A stretch of DNA of 15,024 bases, from NCBI GenBank assembly GCA_017502065.1, contig JAFVVU010000025.1, positions 1 to 15,024 of the forward strand, given 5' to 3'. Positions 6,773-14,439 of the stretch are shown here, one piece after another. Numbering within the stretch: the first letter of the stretch is position 1; each line of letters begins with the position of its first letter. The notes below the pieces were generated by a model that ran no database searches, was not told the origin of the DNA, and saw only the letters and a program-made list of their open reading frames with translations. Position numbers and translations under genes: made by a program. This DNA comes from Clostridia bacterium (GTDB lineage Bacteria; Bacillota; Clostridia; RUG12999).

Positions 6773-9700
6773 TTATTTTATGATTCTGTCCATAATAACA
6801 GCTGCTTCCGCACGTGTTGTATTTCCGAGCGGATTGATTGTCATATCAGGATTTCCTGTAACAATTTTTGAGCTTACCATTGCTCCGATATCTTCAAATG
6901 CATAATCGGCAATAAGTCCTGTATCAGTAAATCTTGCAAGAATTGCTGCTGCATCTGCATTGTACAGTTTATTTACCATACGAAGTCCTCTTGCACAGAT
7001 TACCATAAGGTCCTGACGTGAAATCGGTTCTTCATGATTGTAAACATTTCCGCCTGTTCCTTTAAGGATACCAAGTGCCTTACCGATTGCAACTTCTTTT
7101 GCATATTCTGCGTTCGGATCAACATCTGCAAACTGTTCTGCAGCATCTGCTGTAAGGCCAAGTGATCTTATAAGGTACATTGCAAAATCACCACGTGTAA
7201 TGTTCTGACCCGGTGCATAAATGTTTGCACCTTTGCTGTTTGCAATTTTGTTCTTTGCAATGTTTTCTATTGCATCAGCTGCCCATTCAAAACCTGCAAG
7301 GTCGTTGAAAATCGGAAGTGAAACTGCGCTGAAATCAACAGCATTGTTCGGGTAAATCTGATACATTGAAATCTGAGCCGGTTTTAATGTGAGATTGAAT
7401 GTGGAATTGTCGGAAATAACATACTGTTCTGTGTTACCGTTAACAAGTTTAGCAGTAAATCCGTTTATTTCGACCAATCCGTTTGTACTTTTAAGGTTAA
7501 AGCTTGCTTCTGTATTTGAACCGTTGTTAGCATGTTCTTTAACAACAAGATACATTTTGCCGTCTTTTGTAACCCAACTTCTGTGCCAGAAATCGTTACC
7601 CATATATTCATCAAATACAGGTGAATTCTTTCTTACAAAGTGGTCAAACATCTGTGCGCGCTCGCCGCTTTCGTGAGATTTTTTAAGCGTTTCAATCACT
7701 GCCTGAGTTCTTTCATCGTTGGTGTAGTAACCGTAGCCGTCTGCTCCTGCCCAGATTGTCATATAGTTCTGCATACGCAACCCGTCATCTGTTGGGAAAT
7801 AGGGAGCATACCAATCGTGTGCGTAACCAAGGTTCCATACTTCTTTTTCAGTGTGGAGAGCGTTCATAGCACGCTGTGTAATCTGGTATGTCCATGTTGT
7901 TTCATTATTAGCTTTCGGGTATGGGTCAATTGCTACAATATCTGCCAGACGGAAACCTTCTTCGTAAGCAGTTGGAGTTCCTGATGTTCCTTCACAAACA
8001 AATGTAGGATGGTGCGGGTCAATATCTCTTACAACCTTGTAACCGTCTTCTACATATTCAATAATTTCTTTGTGTGTCTGAGCTTCACGTCCCGGAAGGA
8101 ACTGATAAGAAGGTTCGTCACAAAGCATCCACGCAAGAAGTGCCGGATGGTCTTTAAATGCATTAACAAGAATTTTTGTTGTCGGAATCTGGAACGGATG
8201 ACCTGCAGAATTTCCATAAAGCTGATACAGCACTTTTAAACCGTATTTATCTGCTTCGTCCATAAGCTTTCTGAAGGCGTCTATGTTTCCGACAGTATCT
8301 GAACGTATGTCATCAATACGGATAACGGTTATACCTGCTGCCGCATAATCAGCAAAATGCTGTGATTTTGCACCGTAAAGCATAATCGGATCAAGCGGTT
8401 TGCCGTCAACAATGAATCTACCCTGTTCGTCAAGCATTGTCGGTCTGTTATAACGGAAAATTCTTCTTGGCTCGCTTTCCGTAATAACTGTGCCGTCAGC
8501 TTTTTTGTAAGCTGCTGAAATTGTGTAAGCCTTTCCGTGTTCAGCAAGTGTCATTGTCGGGAAGGTCCAGCGGATAGATGCCGCTGCAGGAACAGCTTCC
8601 TGAAGGATAACAGTGTCACCGTCTTTAATTGTATATTCAACTATGCTTCCTGCTTCAATAGGATGATTGAAGTTGTCTATAGTGGTTGTTGTTGCAATAT
8701 TTTCAACTTCAGTGTAGTTAAAGGTTGCATCGGCATAGAACTGCATTACTGTGCTTGAACCTGCAACACCGAATTCAACATCGTCATAATAAACCACACC
8801 ATTACCTGTGCTTGTGCGCAGATAGAATTTGAAAGCAGTTATGTGCGGTGCAATTTTGAAGGTCATACAAATTCTGTGCCATTCAGCGTCATTAAATTTG
8901 TAGTTACTTGACTCAATTTCTTCTTCAAGAGCAGCAGAGTTATCTACGCCGCCACTGCTGTATAATTCGGCTTTCATAAACACGGCATTACCGTATTCAA
9001 GATGCTCAGCCTTAACCCATGCGGAAAGCATATATGTTGCGTTCGGGTCAAAGTTGTCGCGGATAGTCTGTGAAACCCACGGGTTATATGTTGCCGGAGT
9101 GGAAAGAATTTTTGCACTGTAGCTTCCGCTGTGGGCTTCTGCATCGGTAATGGAAATAACAGGACCCCACTGACCTTTGAAAGGATTCCAGCTTGCTTCA
9201 GCTTCTTCAAAGCCGGGGTTCGGAATCATGTTAACAGCACCCGGTGCAAGCTGAATTGCAGCAGTTTTTGCCTGTTCTTCAGCAAGAAGCTTGTTTGAAT
9301 ACTCCCACTGCTTGGCAGCATTGTCACGTTTAGCTGAAATAACTTCATAGTTTTCTTTGGTTGTTGCGCCTGTAAAAGTTACATCGTCCCAGACAATGTC
9401 GCCACCGCAGTCCATACGGAGATGTATTCTTACATATGTAGCGTCTTCGGGAGCAATACCTGCTATGGTGCATTTTTCCCATTTCTTTAATTCAGTTCCT
9501 TCAAAGCATCCAAATACGGAAGCTGAATTTATAATTCCTACAGTGTTCCAGAATTCTATTTTAAGACATCCGCCTTTGTCATCATCTAAATCAAGCAATT
9601 CATTTATATACAAATATGCAGAAAGTGTATAAGTTTCACCGGGAATAATCCCTTCAATTTACTGATGGTAAATGAGTTGTTCTGTGCTGGACTTTTACTG

Positions 9701-9913
9701 AAGGGCCTTTTCACCGCCGTGTACCGGATCAAGTGAAAGGTTACCATGTCCTGCCCATCCGGTAAACGAAGTTCCGAGAAGCTCGAAATCACCGTTAATA
9801 AGCAGGTTGCCTTTTGCAAGGTCATCCTTTGCGGCAAGTGCCGTAAATCCACCGAAAAGGCTGCACATTGTAGCTACAATAAGAACTACAGATAAAAGTT
9901 TTCTAAGTTTCAT
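6773..9913 (-). pseudogene. SLH-anchored glycosidase-like gene copy 2, interrupted by two in-frame TAA codons
   Basis: ATG 9913, with a full GAGGAGGT ribosome-binding site (9920-9927), opens a signal peptide (about 1-28) and the start of a CBM-like domain. It stops at codon 73 (TAA, 9695-9697). The same frame meets a second TAA at codon 85 (9659-9661) and is then open to 6773, for 1047 codons in all including the final stop. Restored domains: CBM1 (about 30-180), helical linker, CBM2 (about 228-382), Ig-like (390-492), TIM-barrel (about 495-750) with DEP (599-601) and DPYP (663-666), beta domain, three SLH repeats (about 868-1046). No frameshift is involved. Both stops follow CAG; restoring Gln would give HQQIEG before PGETYTLSAY, a normal CBM4/9 motif. 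As it stands, only a short exported peptide would be made. The intact remainder implies either very recent damage or read-through. A TTG start at 9613 would lack the signal peptide and a ribosome-binding site. Confidence 0.8.
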
Positions 9914-9947
9914 AACGTTACCTCCTCATATGTTTTTCTATATTTCT

Positions 9948-9976
9948 ATTTTACAACATTTCACGAAAAATAAATA
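9948..9976 (-). promoter_or_regulatory. Promoter of SLH gene copy 2
   Basis: On the minus strand: -10 TAAAAT (9948-9953), a 17-bp spacer, and the same weak -35 TATTTA (9971-9976) as copy 1. The surrounding bases also match copy 1 closely (AAATGTT before the -10, AAATATAG after it), so the two promoters share descent and probably an activator. Confidence 0.55.
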
Positions 9977-9992
9977 GTACCTCAAGGAACAA
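9968..9992. promoter_or_regulatory. Putative AraC operator, copy 2 (25-bp element)
   Basis: AAATAAATAG, seven bases, AGGAACAA on the plus strand, identical at all 18 fixed positions to 3167-3191. It sits 15 bp from the -10 of the SLH gene, exactly as in copy 1. It ends 28 bp before the vestigial regulator-type -35 at 10020, again exactly as in copy 1. With no regulator gene beside it, any binding protein must act from elsewhere, most simply one of the two AraC proteins in this window. Confidence 0.6.
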
Positions 9993-10019
9993 GGATATTA
10001 AAATTTTTGTCGTTTTGCC

Positions 10020-10049
10020 TTGATTTTACGGGTTTTAAAATTGTACAAT
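10020..10049 (+). promoter_or_regulatory. Vestigial regulator-type promoter without a regulator gene
   Basis: TTGATT (10020-10025), an 18-bp spacer and TACAAT (10044-10049), followed by CAGGA and an ATG at 10059. Layout and bases mirror the AraC 1 promoter (TATAATCAGGA then ATG). No AraC-like codons follow: the frame from 10059 runs into a terminator hairpin at 10111. I read it as what remains of a lost divergent araC gene. If still active it would make an RNA of about 84 bases. Confidence 0.5.
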
Positions 10050-10110
10050 CAGGAAATTATGCAAAAACCGCCTGTTTTTCTTTTCTTGCTTGTACTGCAA
10101 AAAGAGCACA

Positions 10111-10139
10111 AAAAAGGAGCTGCAAAGCAACTCCTTTTT
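10111..10139. terminator. Intrinsic terminator of SLH gene copy 3
   Basis: Stem AAAAAGGAG-c-TGC (10111-10123), loop AAA, and GCA-a-CTCCTTTTT (10127-10139), with one C/A mismatch. The A run becomes a T tract on the minus strand just beyond the stop codon of copy 3 (10152). It can also end any plus-strand transcript from the promoter at 10020. Confidence 0.85.
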
Positions 10140-10151
10140 ATATATTTCGTA

Positions 10152-13100
10152 TTAAGCTTTAGTTTTAATCTGACCCTTGTAAATGATTCTGTACATCATT
10201 ACAGCCGCTTCAGCTCTTGTTGTGTTACCGAGCGGATTGATTGTCTGATCCGGATTTCCTTTTACAACGCCTTCAATTACCATTTTGGATGCATGAAGTG
10301 CTGCATAATCCGCAAACAAATCACTGTCTGTAAAGCTGCTTAATCTTACAAGTGAGCCTGTTGTATCAAGTGTGCCTGCAATTTCCATACCGCGTGCACA
10401 GATTGTCATTACGTCCTGACGAGAAATTGCTTCGTTCGGGTTGTAGAGGTTATTACCTACACCGGTTAAAATTCCAAGTGCTTTACCCATTGCAATTTCT
10501 TTTGCATAGTAGTGGTTCGGGTCAATATCATCAAATGTTGAGCTTGCATCTGCAGTAAGTCCGAGTGAGCGGATAAGGAAGCCTGCAAAGTCTGCTCTTG
10601 TGATGTTTTCGCCCGGTGCAAATGCGCCGCCAACTGCATTTGCAATATCTTTCATTGCAAGAGTTTCAATTTCTTTTTTTGCCCAGTCATATCCTGCAAT
10701 GTCTGCATATACATCTTCTGAAAGCTTGCTGAGGTCAAGTTCATTGTTTGGTGTAAGTTTATAAAGTCCTACGCCGATACTTGGCATTTTTACTGTAAAT
10801 GTATTATCGGAAGATGAAAGTGTTTTCGGCATATCTGCGCCGTTTACAAGCTCAGCTGTATATCCGTCAACCGATACTTTACCGTTGTTGGATACAAGCT
10901 TGCCTGTTGCTTCAAGCTCTGCTGCAGTCATATTCATAAGAAGAAGATAGTCCTGACCGTTTTTGTCCTGCCAGATACGATACCACACATCATTTTCCTG
11001 CCAGGAAGCAATAAGTGTTGTGTTTGGTGTTGTGAAGTGTTCAAATGCAATTTCCTGCTCGCCCGTGTTGTAGAATTTACAAAGTTCTTCGTATCTTTCC
11101 GAGTCATCTTTGATTGATTCAAGTGTCATATCGGATGCACCTGTAAGTGAGAAGAATCCGAGCATTTTTGCGCCGCCCCAGAAGCTTTGATAATACTGAT
11201 GACGGATTGCAGTTGGAGACGGTCTCCAGCCGTCTTTGAACGGTGTCATCTGTACGATTACTGCATTAGGTGTCTGGAAGTTGTTACCTACGGTTGACCA
11301 GCGTGCACGAATATATGAATATCCCGGAACTGCGCTTTCTTCTCCCGGATACGGGTCAGTTGCGAAGATATCACCGATACGTGATGAACGTTCCATCCAG
11401 CGTCTTTCTCCTGTGTCAAGGAGGTAAATCGGGTTAACAGTATCCTTTGATCTTACCTGAATATAGCTCTGTTCAAGCCAGTATTCCATATAATCATAGG
11501 TTTTGATTTTTGCGGTATTTTTAATTTTAAGTGAAACCTCGTCAATGAGGAAGTATGCAAAGATTGCTGGATGATTTGCACATTTATCAAGGAAAGTTTC
11601 CATCATTTTCTGTGATTTACTTGGGTATGCATTAGGCTCCGTTCCGGCAAACTGAATACAGAATTTAACGCCTTCTTTAAGACCGTCATCAAGCATCTGT
11701 TTCATTTTCTTCATGCCTTCATCAATTTTGTCGAAGTCGTGGCCGCCGACCATTGATTTGAATACGTTGATACCATGGATTTCACTTTCCTGCCAGAAAT
11801 CATCACCTTCACCGTAACCGATTACGGGGTAGAAAATTTCACCATTTTCATCAATATAGTTACCATTTTCGTTAAGAGATGTCGGGCGGTGTGTTTTATA
11901 TACACGTTTTGTAACGCTGTCTCCAATCGGGTTACCTGCCGCATCTTTATATGTAGCTTCAAGTGTATATGCCACAAGTTCTTCCGGCATTTTATTTACA
12001 TCAAAATCCCATGTAACTGTTGCTGCAGTTGGAAGAGTTGCGCTGTCAAGAACGGTGTCTCCGTCTTTAAGTGCAAATTCCATTGTAGAGTTCGGTACAA
12101 TTGCAAAGCCTGCTGTGTTAAGCTCTGCAACTGCTGTTCCTGTACCGGCTTCAACGTAGTTGAATGTACGTGTTGCATACATATCAAAACGTGTGCCACC
12201 GTCTGCAAGACCGAAAGATACGTCATCATAATATACAACACCTTCGCCCCTCATTCTAAGAAGGAAAGTGAGCATTTTTGTTTCTTCTTCAACTTCAAGA
12301 AGAACTTTAATCGGATGCCACTCATCACCGTTCGGGTCTTCTTCATCCCATGTATAATATCCTGTACTTGCAGTTGCAAGCATTGTGTTAAGCGCATTAT
12401 AACGCGCGCTGTACGGTTCTATTTTAAGGAATGCACCGCCGCCACGGCTGTACTGTTTTACCTTTACCCATGCAGTAAATACATACTGCTGACCGGGGAT
12501 AAGTCCGTTTTCAATGAATATCTGCTGATTTATAAACGGACCGTATGCTGCATTTGCATTTCCTCTTGTATCAATTTTTACACTGTACTCGCCTGTGCGG
12601 GCTTCTTCATTTGTTCTTGTGGTTACTTCACCCCAGTTGCTCTGATAACCTGTCCAGCTTTTTGCATTAAGTTCTCCGCCTTCTTCAAAGCTGCCGTTTG
12701 TAATACAGTTTGTGCCTTCAATCATTTCTGTGTTCATTGCTTTTGCAGTCTGTGCATCAAGAGAAGCATTTGCTTCATCAAGAAGGCGCTGTTCAAGGTC
12801 CATTTTTTCCTGGTATGCTTGCATTGTCTTTTTGTCGCCTGTTACTTTGATTGAAGCATCATCCCAGTAATATGTACCGCCCTGGTTCATACGAGCCTGC
12901 ATTCTGAGGTATGTAGAACCTGCAGGAGCTATGCCCTCAACCTTGATGTCATACCATTTGCCTTCCTGAACACCTTCAACCTTTTCATCAACACGAAGAA
13001 GATATCCGTCGTCATTTCCGAAAATCATATTGATATGCGGATAACTGTCCGCTGTGAGCTTTTTAGCTACGTATATTGATGCTGTAAATGTGTAGGTTGC

Positions 13101-13373
13101 ACCCTCAAAAGGTTCAAACGTAGCTACGCCAACAACACCTGTTCCTTCGGACACGTCTTTTGTCATTTTGTAAGAATATTTTCCGTTTTTTGCAAATTCG
13201 TCGGATACTCCGCAACCTGCATTACCGCCGGTGTCCCATGTGGCAAGCTCATAGCTTTCACAGTTACCACCGGGGAAAATTTCAACAAACTCTTTTTCTG
13301 CCGCACTTACTCCTACTGTTGCCAATACCATTACAGAAGAAAGAATCAAGCAAAGTAATTTTTTAAGTTTCAT
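10152..13373 (-). CDS. SLH-anchored, secreted multidomain glycosidase-like protein (copy 3, complete)
   Basis: The intact 1073-residue member of the trio. Signal peptide (1-24, ending VSAA); CBM4/9-like jelly roll (about 30-178, ending YYWDDASIKV); helical linker (180-215); second CBM-like domain (about 222-388, ending VVYYDDVSFG); Ig-like domain (about 395-497); TIM-barrel (about 500-760) with HPAIFAYFLIDE (601-612), DPYP (673-676) and GWRPSP (716-721); beta domain (about 775-875); three SLH repeats (about 889-940, 946-1000, 1013-1065), the last with NTTRAEA. SLH repeats bind pyruvylated wall polymer, so the protein should sit on the cell surface. D611-E612 fits an acid/base position, but strand 7 has Q708 where retaining clan GH-A enzymes have Glu, so mechanism and activity are open. 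Copy 1 aligns almost without gaps; copy 2 is more distant. It is divergent to AraC 2. Confidence 0.93.
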   Translation of the reverse strand: MKLKKLLCLILSSVMVLATVGVSAAEKEFVEIFPGGNCESYELATWDTGGNAGCGVSDEFAKNGKYSYKMTKDVSEGTGVVGVATFEPFEGATYTFTASIYVAKKLTADSYPHINMIFGNDDGYLLRVDEKVEGVQEGKWYDIKVEGIAPAGSTYLRMQARMNQGGTYYWDDASIKVTGDKKTMQAYQEKMDLEQRLLDEANASLDAQTAKAMNTEMIEGTNCITNGSFEEGGELNAKSWTGYQSNWGEVTTRTNEEARTGEYSVKIDTRGNANAAYGPFINQQIFIENGLIPGQQYVFTAWVKVKQYSRGGGAFLKIEPYSARYNALNTMLATASTGYYTWDEEDPNGDEWHPIKVLLEVEEETKMLTFLLRMRGEGVVYYDDVSFGLADGGTRFDMYATRTFNYVEAGTGTAVAELNTAGFAIVPNSTMEFALKDGDTVLDSATLPTAATVTWDFDVNKMPEELVAYTLEATYKDAAGNPIGDSVTKRVYKTHRPTSLNENGNYIDENGEIFYPVIGYGEGDDFWQESEIHGINVFKSMVGGHDFDKIDEGMKKMKQMLDDGLKEGVKFCIQFAGTEPNAYPSKSQKMMETFLDKCANHPAIFAYFLIDEVSLKIKNTAKIKTYDYMEYWLEQSYIQVRSKDTVNPIYLLDTGERRWMERSSRIGDIFATDPYPGEESAVPGYSYIRARWSTVGNNFQTPNAVIVQMTPFKDGWRPSPTAIRHQYYQSFWGGAKMLGFFSLTGASDMTLESIKDDSERYEELCKFYNTGEQEIAFEHFTTPNTTLIASWQENDVWYRIWQDKNGQDYLLLMNMTAAELEATGKLVSNNGKVSVDGYTAELVNGADMPKTLSSSDNTFTVKMPSIGVGLYKLTPNNELDLSKLSEDVYADIAGYDWAKKEIETLAMKDIANAVGGAFAPGENITRADFAGFLIRSLGLTADASSTFDDIDPNHYYAKEIAMGKALGILTGVGNNLYNPNEAISRQDVMTICARGMEIAGTLDTTGSLVRLSSFTDSDLFADYAALHASKMVIEGVVKGNPDQTINPLGNTTRAEAAVMMYRIIYKGQIKTKA
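10594..10622. repeat. 29-bp exact repeat shared by SLH copies 1 and 3 (right copy)
   Basis: Identical to 329-357, in the first SLH repeat of copy 3. Direct repeats of this kind are possible sites for recombination that would remove the genes between them. Confidence 0.85.
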
Positions 13374-13409
13374 AAAAGTTTCCTCCTCTTTAGGTTTTTT
13401 GCTAATTTA

Positions 13410-13438
13410 ATTATATCACGAATTAAATATCCACTCAA
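13410..13438 (-). promoter_or_regulatory. Promoter of SLH gene copy 3
   Basis: On the minus strand: TTGAGT (13433-13438), a 17-bp spacer and a perfect TATAAT (13410-13415). A strong ribosome-binding site, GAGGAGGA (13381-13388), precedes ATG 13373. Unlike copies 1 and 2 this promoter has a recognisable -35, so basal expression may be higher and dependence on an activator lower. Confidence 0.65.
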
Positions 13439-13445
13439 GTAAAAA
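13421..13445. promoter_or_regulatory. Degenerate 25-bp element upstream of SLH copy 3
   Basis: AATTAAATAT, seven bases, AGTAAAAA: 8 of 10 and 6 of 8 positions match the AAATAAATAG-N7-AGGAACAA element of copies 1 and 2. The middle seven bases resemble those of copy 2 (both end CTCA). It is 48 bp from the SLH start codon, compared with 53 and 55, and overlaps the -35. The AT-rich background makes this weaker match less certain. Confidence 0.35.
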
Positions 13446-13468
13446 ACGAACATATTTTTCAGTTTTTA

Positions 13469-13498
13469 TTGACAATTATGGTATTTTTTTGGTACAAT
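13469..13498 (+). promoter_or_regulatory. Promoter of AraC regulator 2, predicted leaderless
   Basis: Perfect TTGACA (13469-13474), an 18-bp spacer and TACAAT (13493-13498). Exactly six bases separate the -10 from ATG 13505, the same geometry as regulator 1. The transcript is predicted to begin at the start codon, and no Shine-Dalgarno sequence is present. Confidence 0.75.
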
Positions 13499-13504
13499 AT
13501 TAAC

Positions 13505-14374
13505 ATGATTAAAAATTTTAAGCTTTCAGAACACACAAAATTTAACAGACTTCCTTTTGCTATCGAGAAGTATTCCGGCTATTGTCCAAGCGAAATGCAT
13601 ACCCACGACTGTGTGGATATTACATTTAATATAAAAGGAACCATGCTTGCCAGCGTTGGTGATATGACGCTTGATTTTTACGAAGGGTGTATTATGGCGG
13701 TAAGCGGCAACGTGCCCCACGGATTTGCTCAAACAAAGGATTGCGAGGGATACAGCATTATGTTTGACCCGTTTATTGTCGAAAGCCGCAACCCGAAAAT
13801 TAAAGAATCACCCGGGTATCACAGTATGATTACCTTAAGCTCGCTCCCTGTGGATAACAGTCCGTTCTACAGTTCTGCCGAACTGCGCGAGCCATATTTT
13901 TCGCAGCTTAAAGAGCTTGCAGAAAGACTTATGTATGAGTATGAGCAGGCGGATGAATATTCTCCGTCCGTAATCACAGGGCTTTTATACTCTTTTGTTG
14001 TAACCTTTGTGCGTCAGTTTGAACAGAGCAATGCCGCCAAAGCACTGGACAGAAATATTTTACATTTAAGTTCCGAAATCATGCAGCGTAATGTGGCAAA
14101 CAAAATTTCCATTAAAGAAATTGCAGCAGCATGTAATATTTCTGAACAGCATCTGCACCGTATTTACAGAAAGGTGCGAAATAAGACTCCGCTACAGATA
14201 CTTACTGATTTGCGTATGCAAAAGGCGCAGTATCTGCTTGTTACAACCTCGCTTTCCCTTTCAAAAATTGCAGATAAGTGCGGATTTTACGATTCTTCTC
14301 ATATGAATAAGGTGTTTCGCAAAAATTGCGGTATGCTTCCGGCACAGTACCGGAAAGAAAATTTGCAGGAATAA
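13505..14374 (+). CDS. AraC-family transcriptional regulator 2 (cupin sensor plus double HTH)
   Basis: A 289-residue paralogue of regulator 1. The N-terminal cupin-like sensor (about 15-115) carries H32-T-H34-D-C-V-D38 and a later H72, in register with regulator 1. The C-terminal DNA-binding domain (about 188-287) has a first HTH at 202-222 (IKEIAAACNISEQHLHRIY) and a second at 251-273 (LSKIADKCGFYDSSHMNKVF), then GMLPAQYRK. I start it at ATG 13505 because this aligns with the start of regulator 1. An in-frame TTG at 13469 is the promoter's own -35, so the extra 12 residues would be translated promoter. It is divergent to SLH copy 3, its likely target, and may also bind upstream of copy 2, which lacks a regulator. 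The second helices of the two regulators share CGFYDSSHM, so related DNA sites are expected. Ligand unknown. Confidence 0.92.
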   Translation: MIKNFKLSEHTKFNRLPFAIEKYSGYCPSEMHTHDCVDITFNIKGTMLASVGDMTLDFYEGCIMAVSGNVPHGFAQTKDCEGYSIMFDPFIVESRNPKIKESPGYHSMITLSSLPVDNSPFYSSAELREPYFSQLKELAERLMYEYEQADEYSPSVITGLLYSFVVTFVRQFEQSNAAKALDRNILHLSSEIMQRNVANKISIKEIAAACNISEQHLHRIYRKVRNKTPLQILTDLRMQKAQYLLVTTSLSLSKIADKCGFYDSSHMNKVFRKNCGMLPAQYRKENLQE

Positions 14375-14376
14375 TA

Positions 14377-14405
14377 TTTACAATACGGTAATTTTGCTAT
14401 ATAAT
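14377..14405 (+). promoter_or_regulatory. Promoter of dxs
   Basis: TTTACA (14377-14382), a 17-bp spacer and TATAAT (14400-14405). It begins two bases after the araC 2 stop codon, with no terminator hairpin between. The ribosome-binding site GGGAGA (14427-14432) lies 7 bases before ATG 14440. Confidence 0.65.
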
Positions 14406-14439
14406 ATACTAATGACAGATTATTTTGGGAGATGAAGCA

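Noticed and set aside
6773..9613. A separate 946-residue protein starting at TTG 9613
   Set aside because: It would begin inside a CBM strand, lacks a signal peptide and ribosome-binding site, and is in frame with the upstream signal-peptide fragment. It is better explained as the rest of one interrupted gene.
9659..9697. Genome-wide reassignment of TAA to glutamine
   Set aside because: Most complete genes in the window (SLH copy 3, GT2-GtrA, rubrerythrin, araC 2) end at TAA exactly where their family ends, so TAA is used as a normal stop here.
11775..12854. Long plus-strand open frame (359 codons) inside SLH copy 3
   Set aside because: It is antisense to a well-supported gene, its translation is Cys/Phe-rich with no domain pattern, and it has no promoter or ribosome-binding site. 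It arises from codon bias of the opposite strand; similar frames occur at 28-855 and 2275-2745 in copy 1.
13469..13504. Upstream TTG start for AraC 2
   Set aside because: The TTG is the first half of the -35 hexamer TTGACA, and the extra residues are translated promoter. ATG 13505 aligns with the paralogue.
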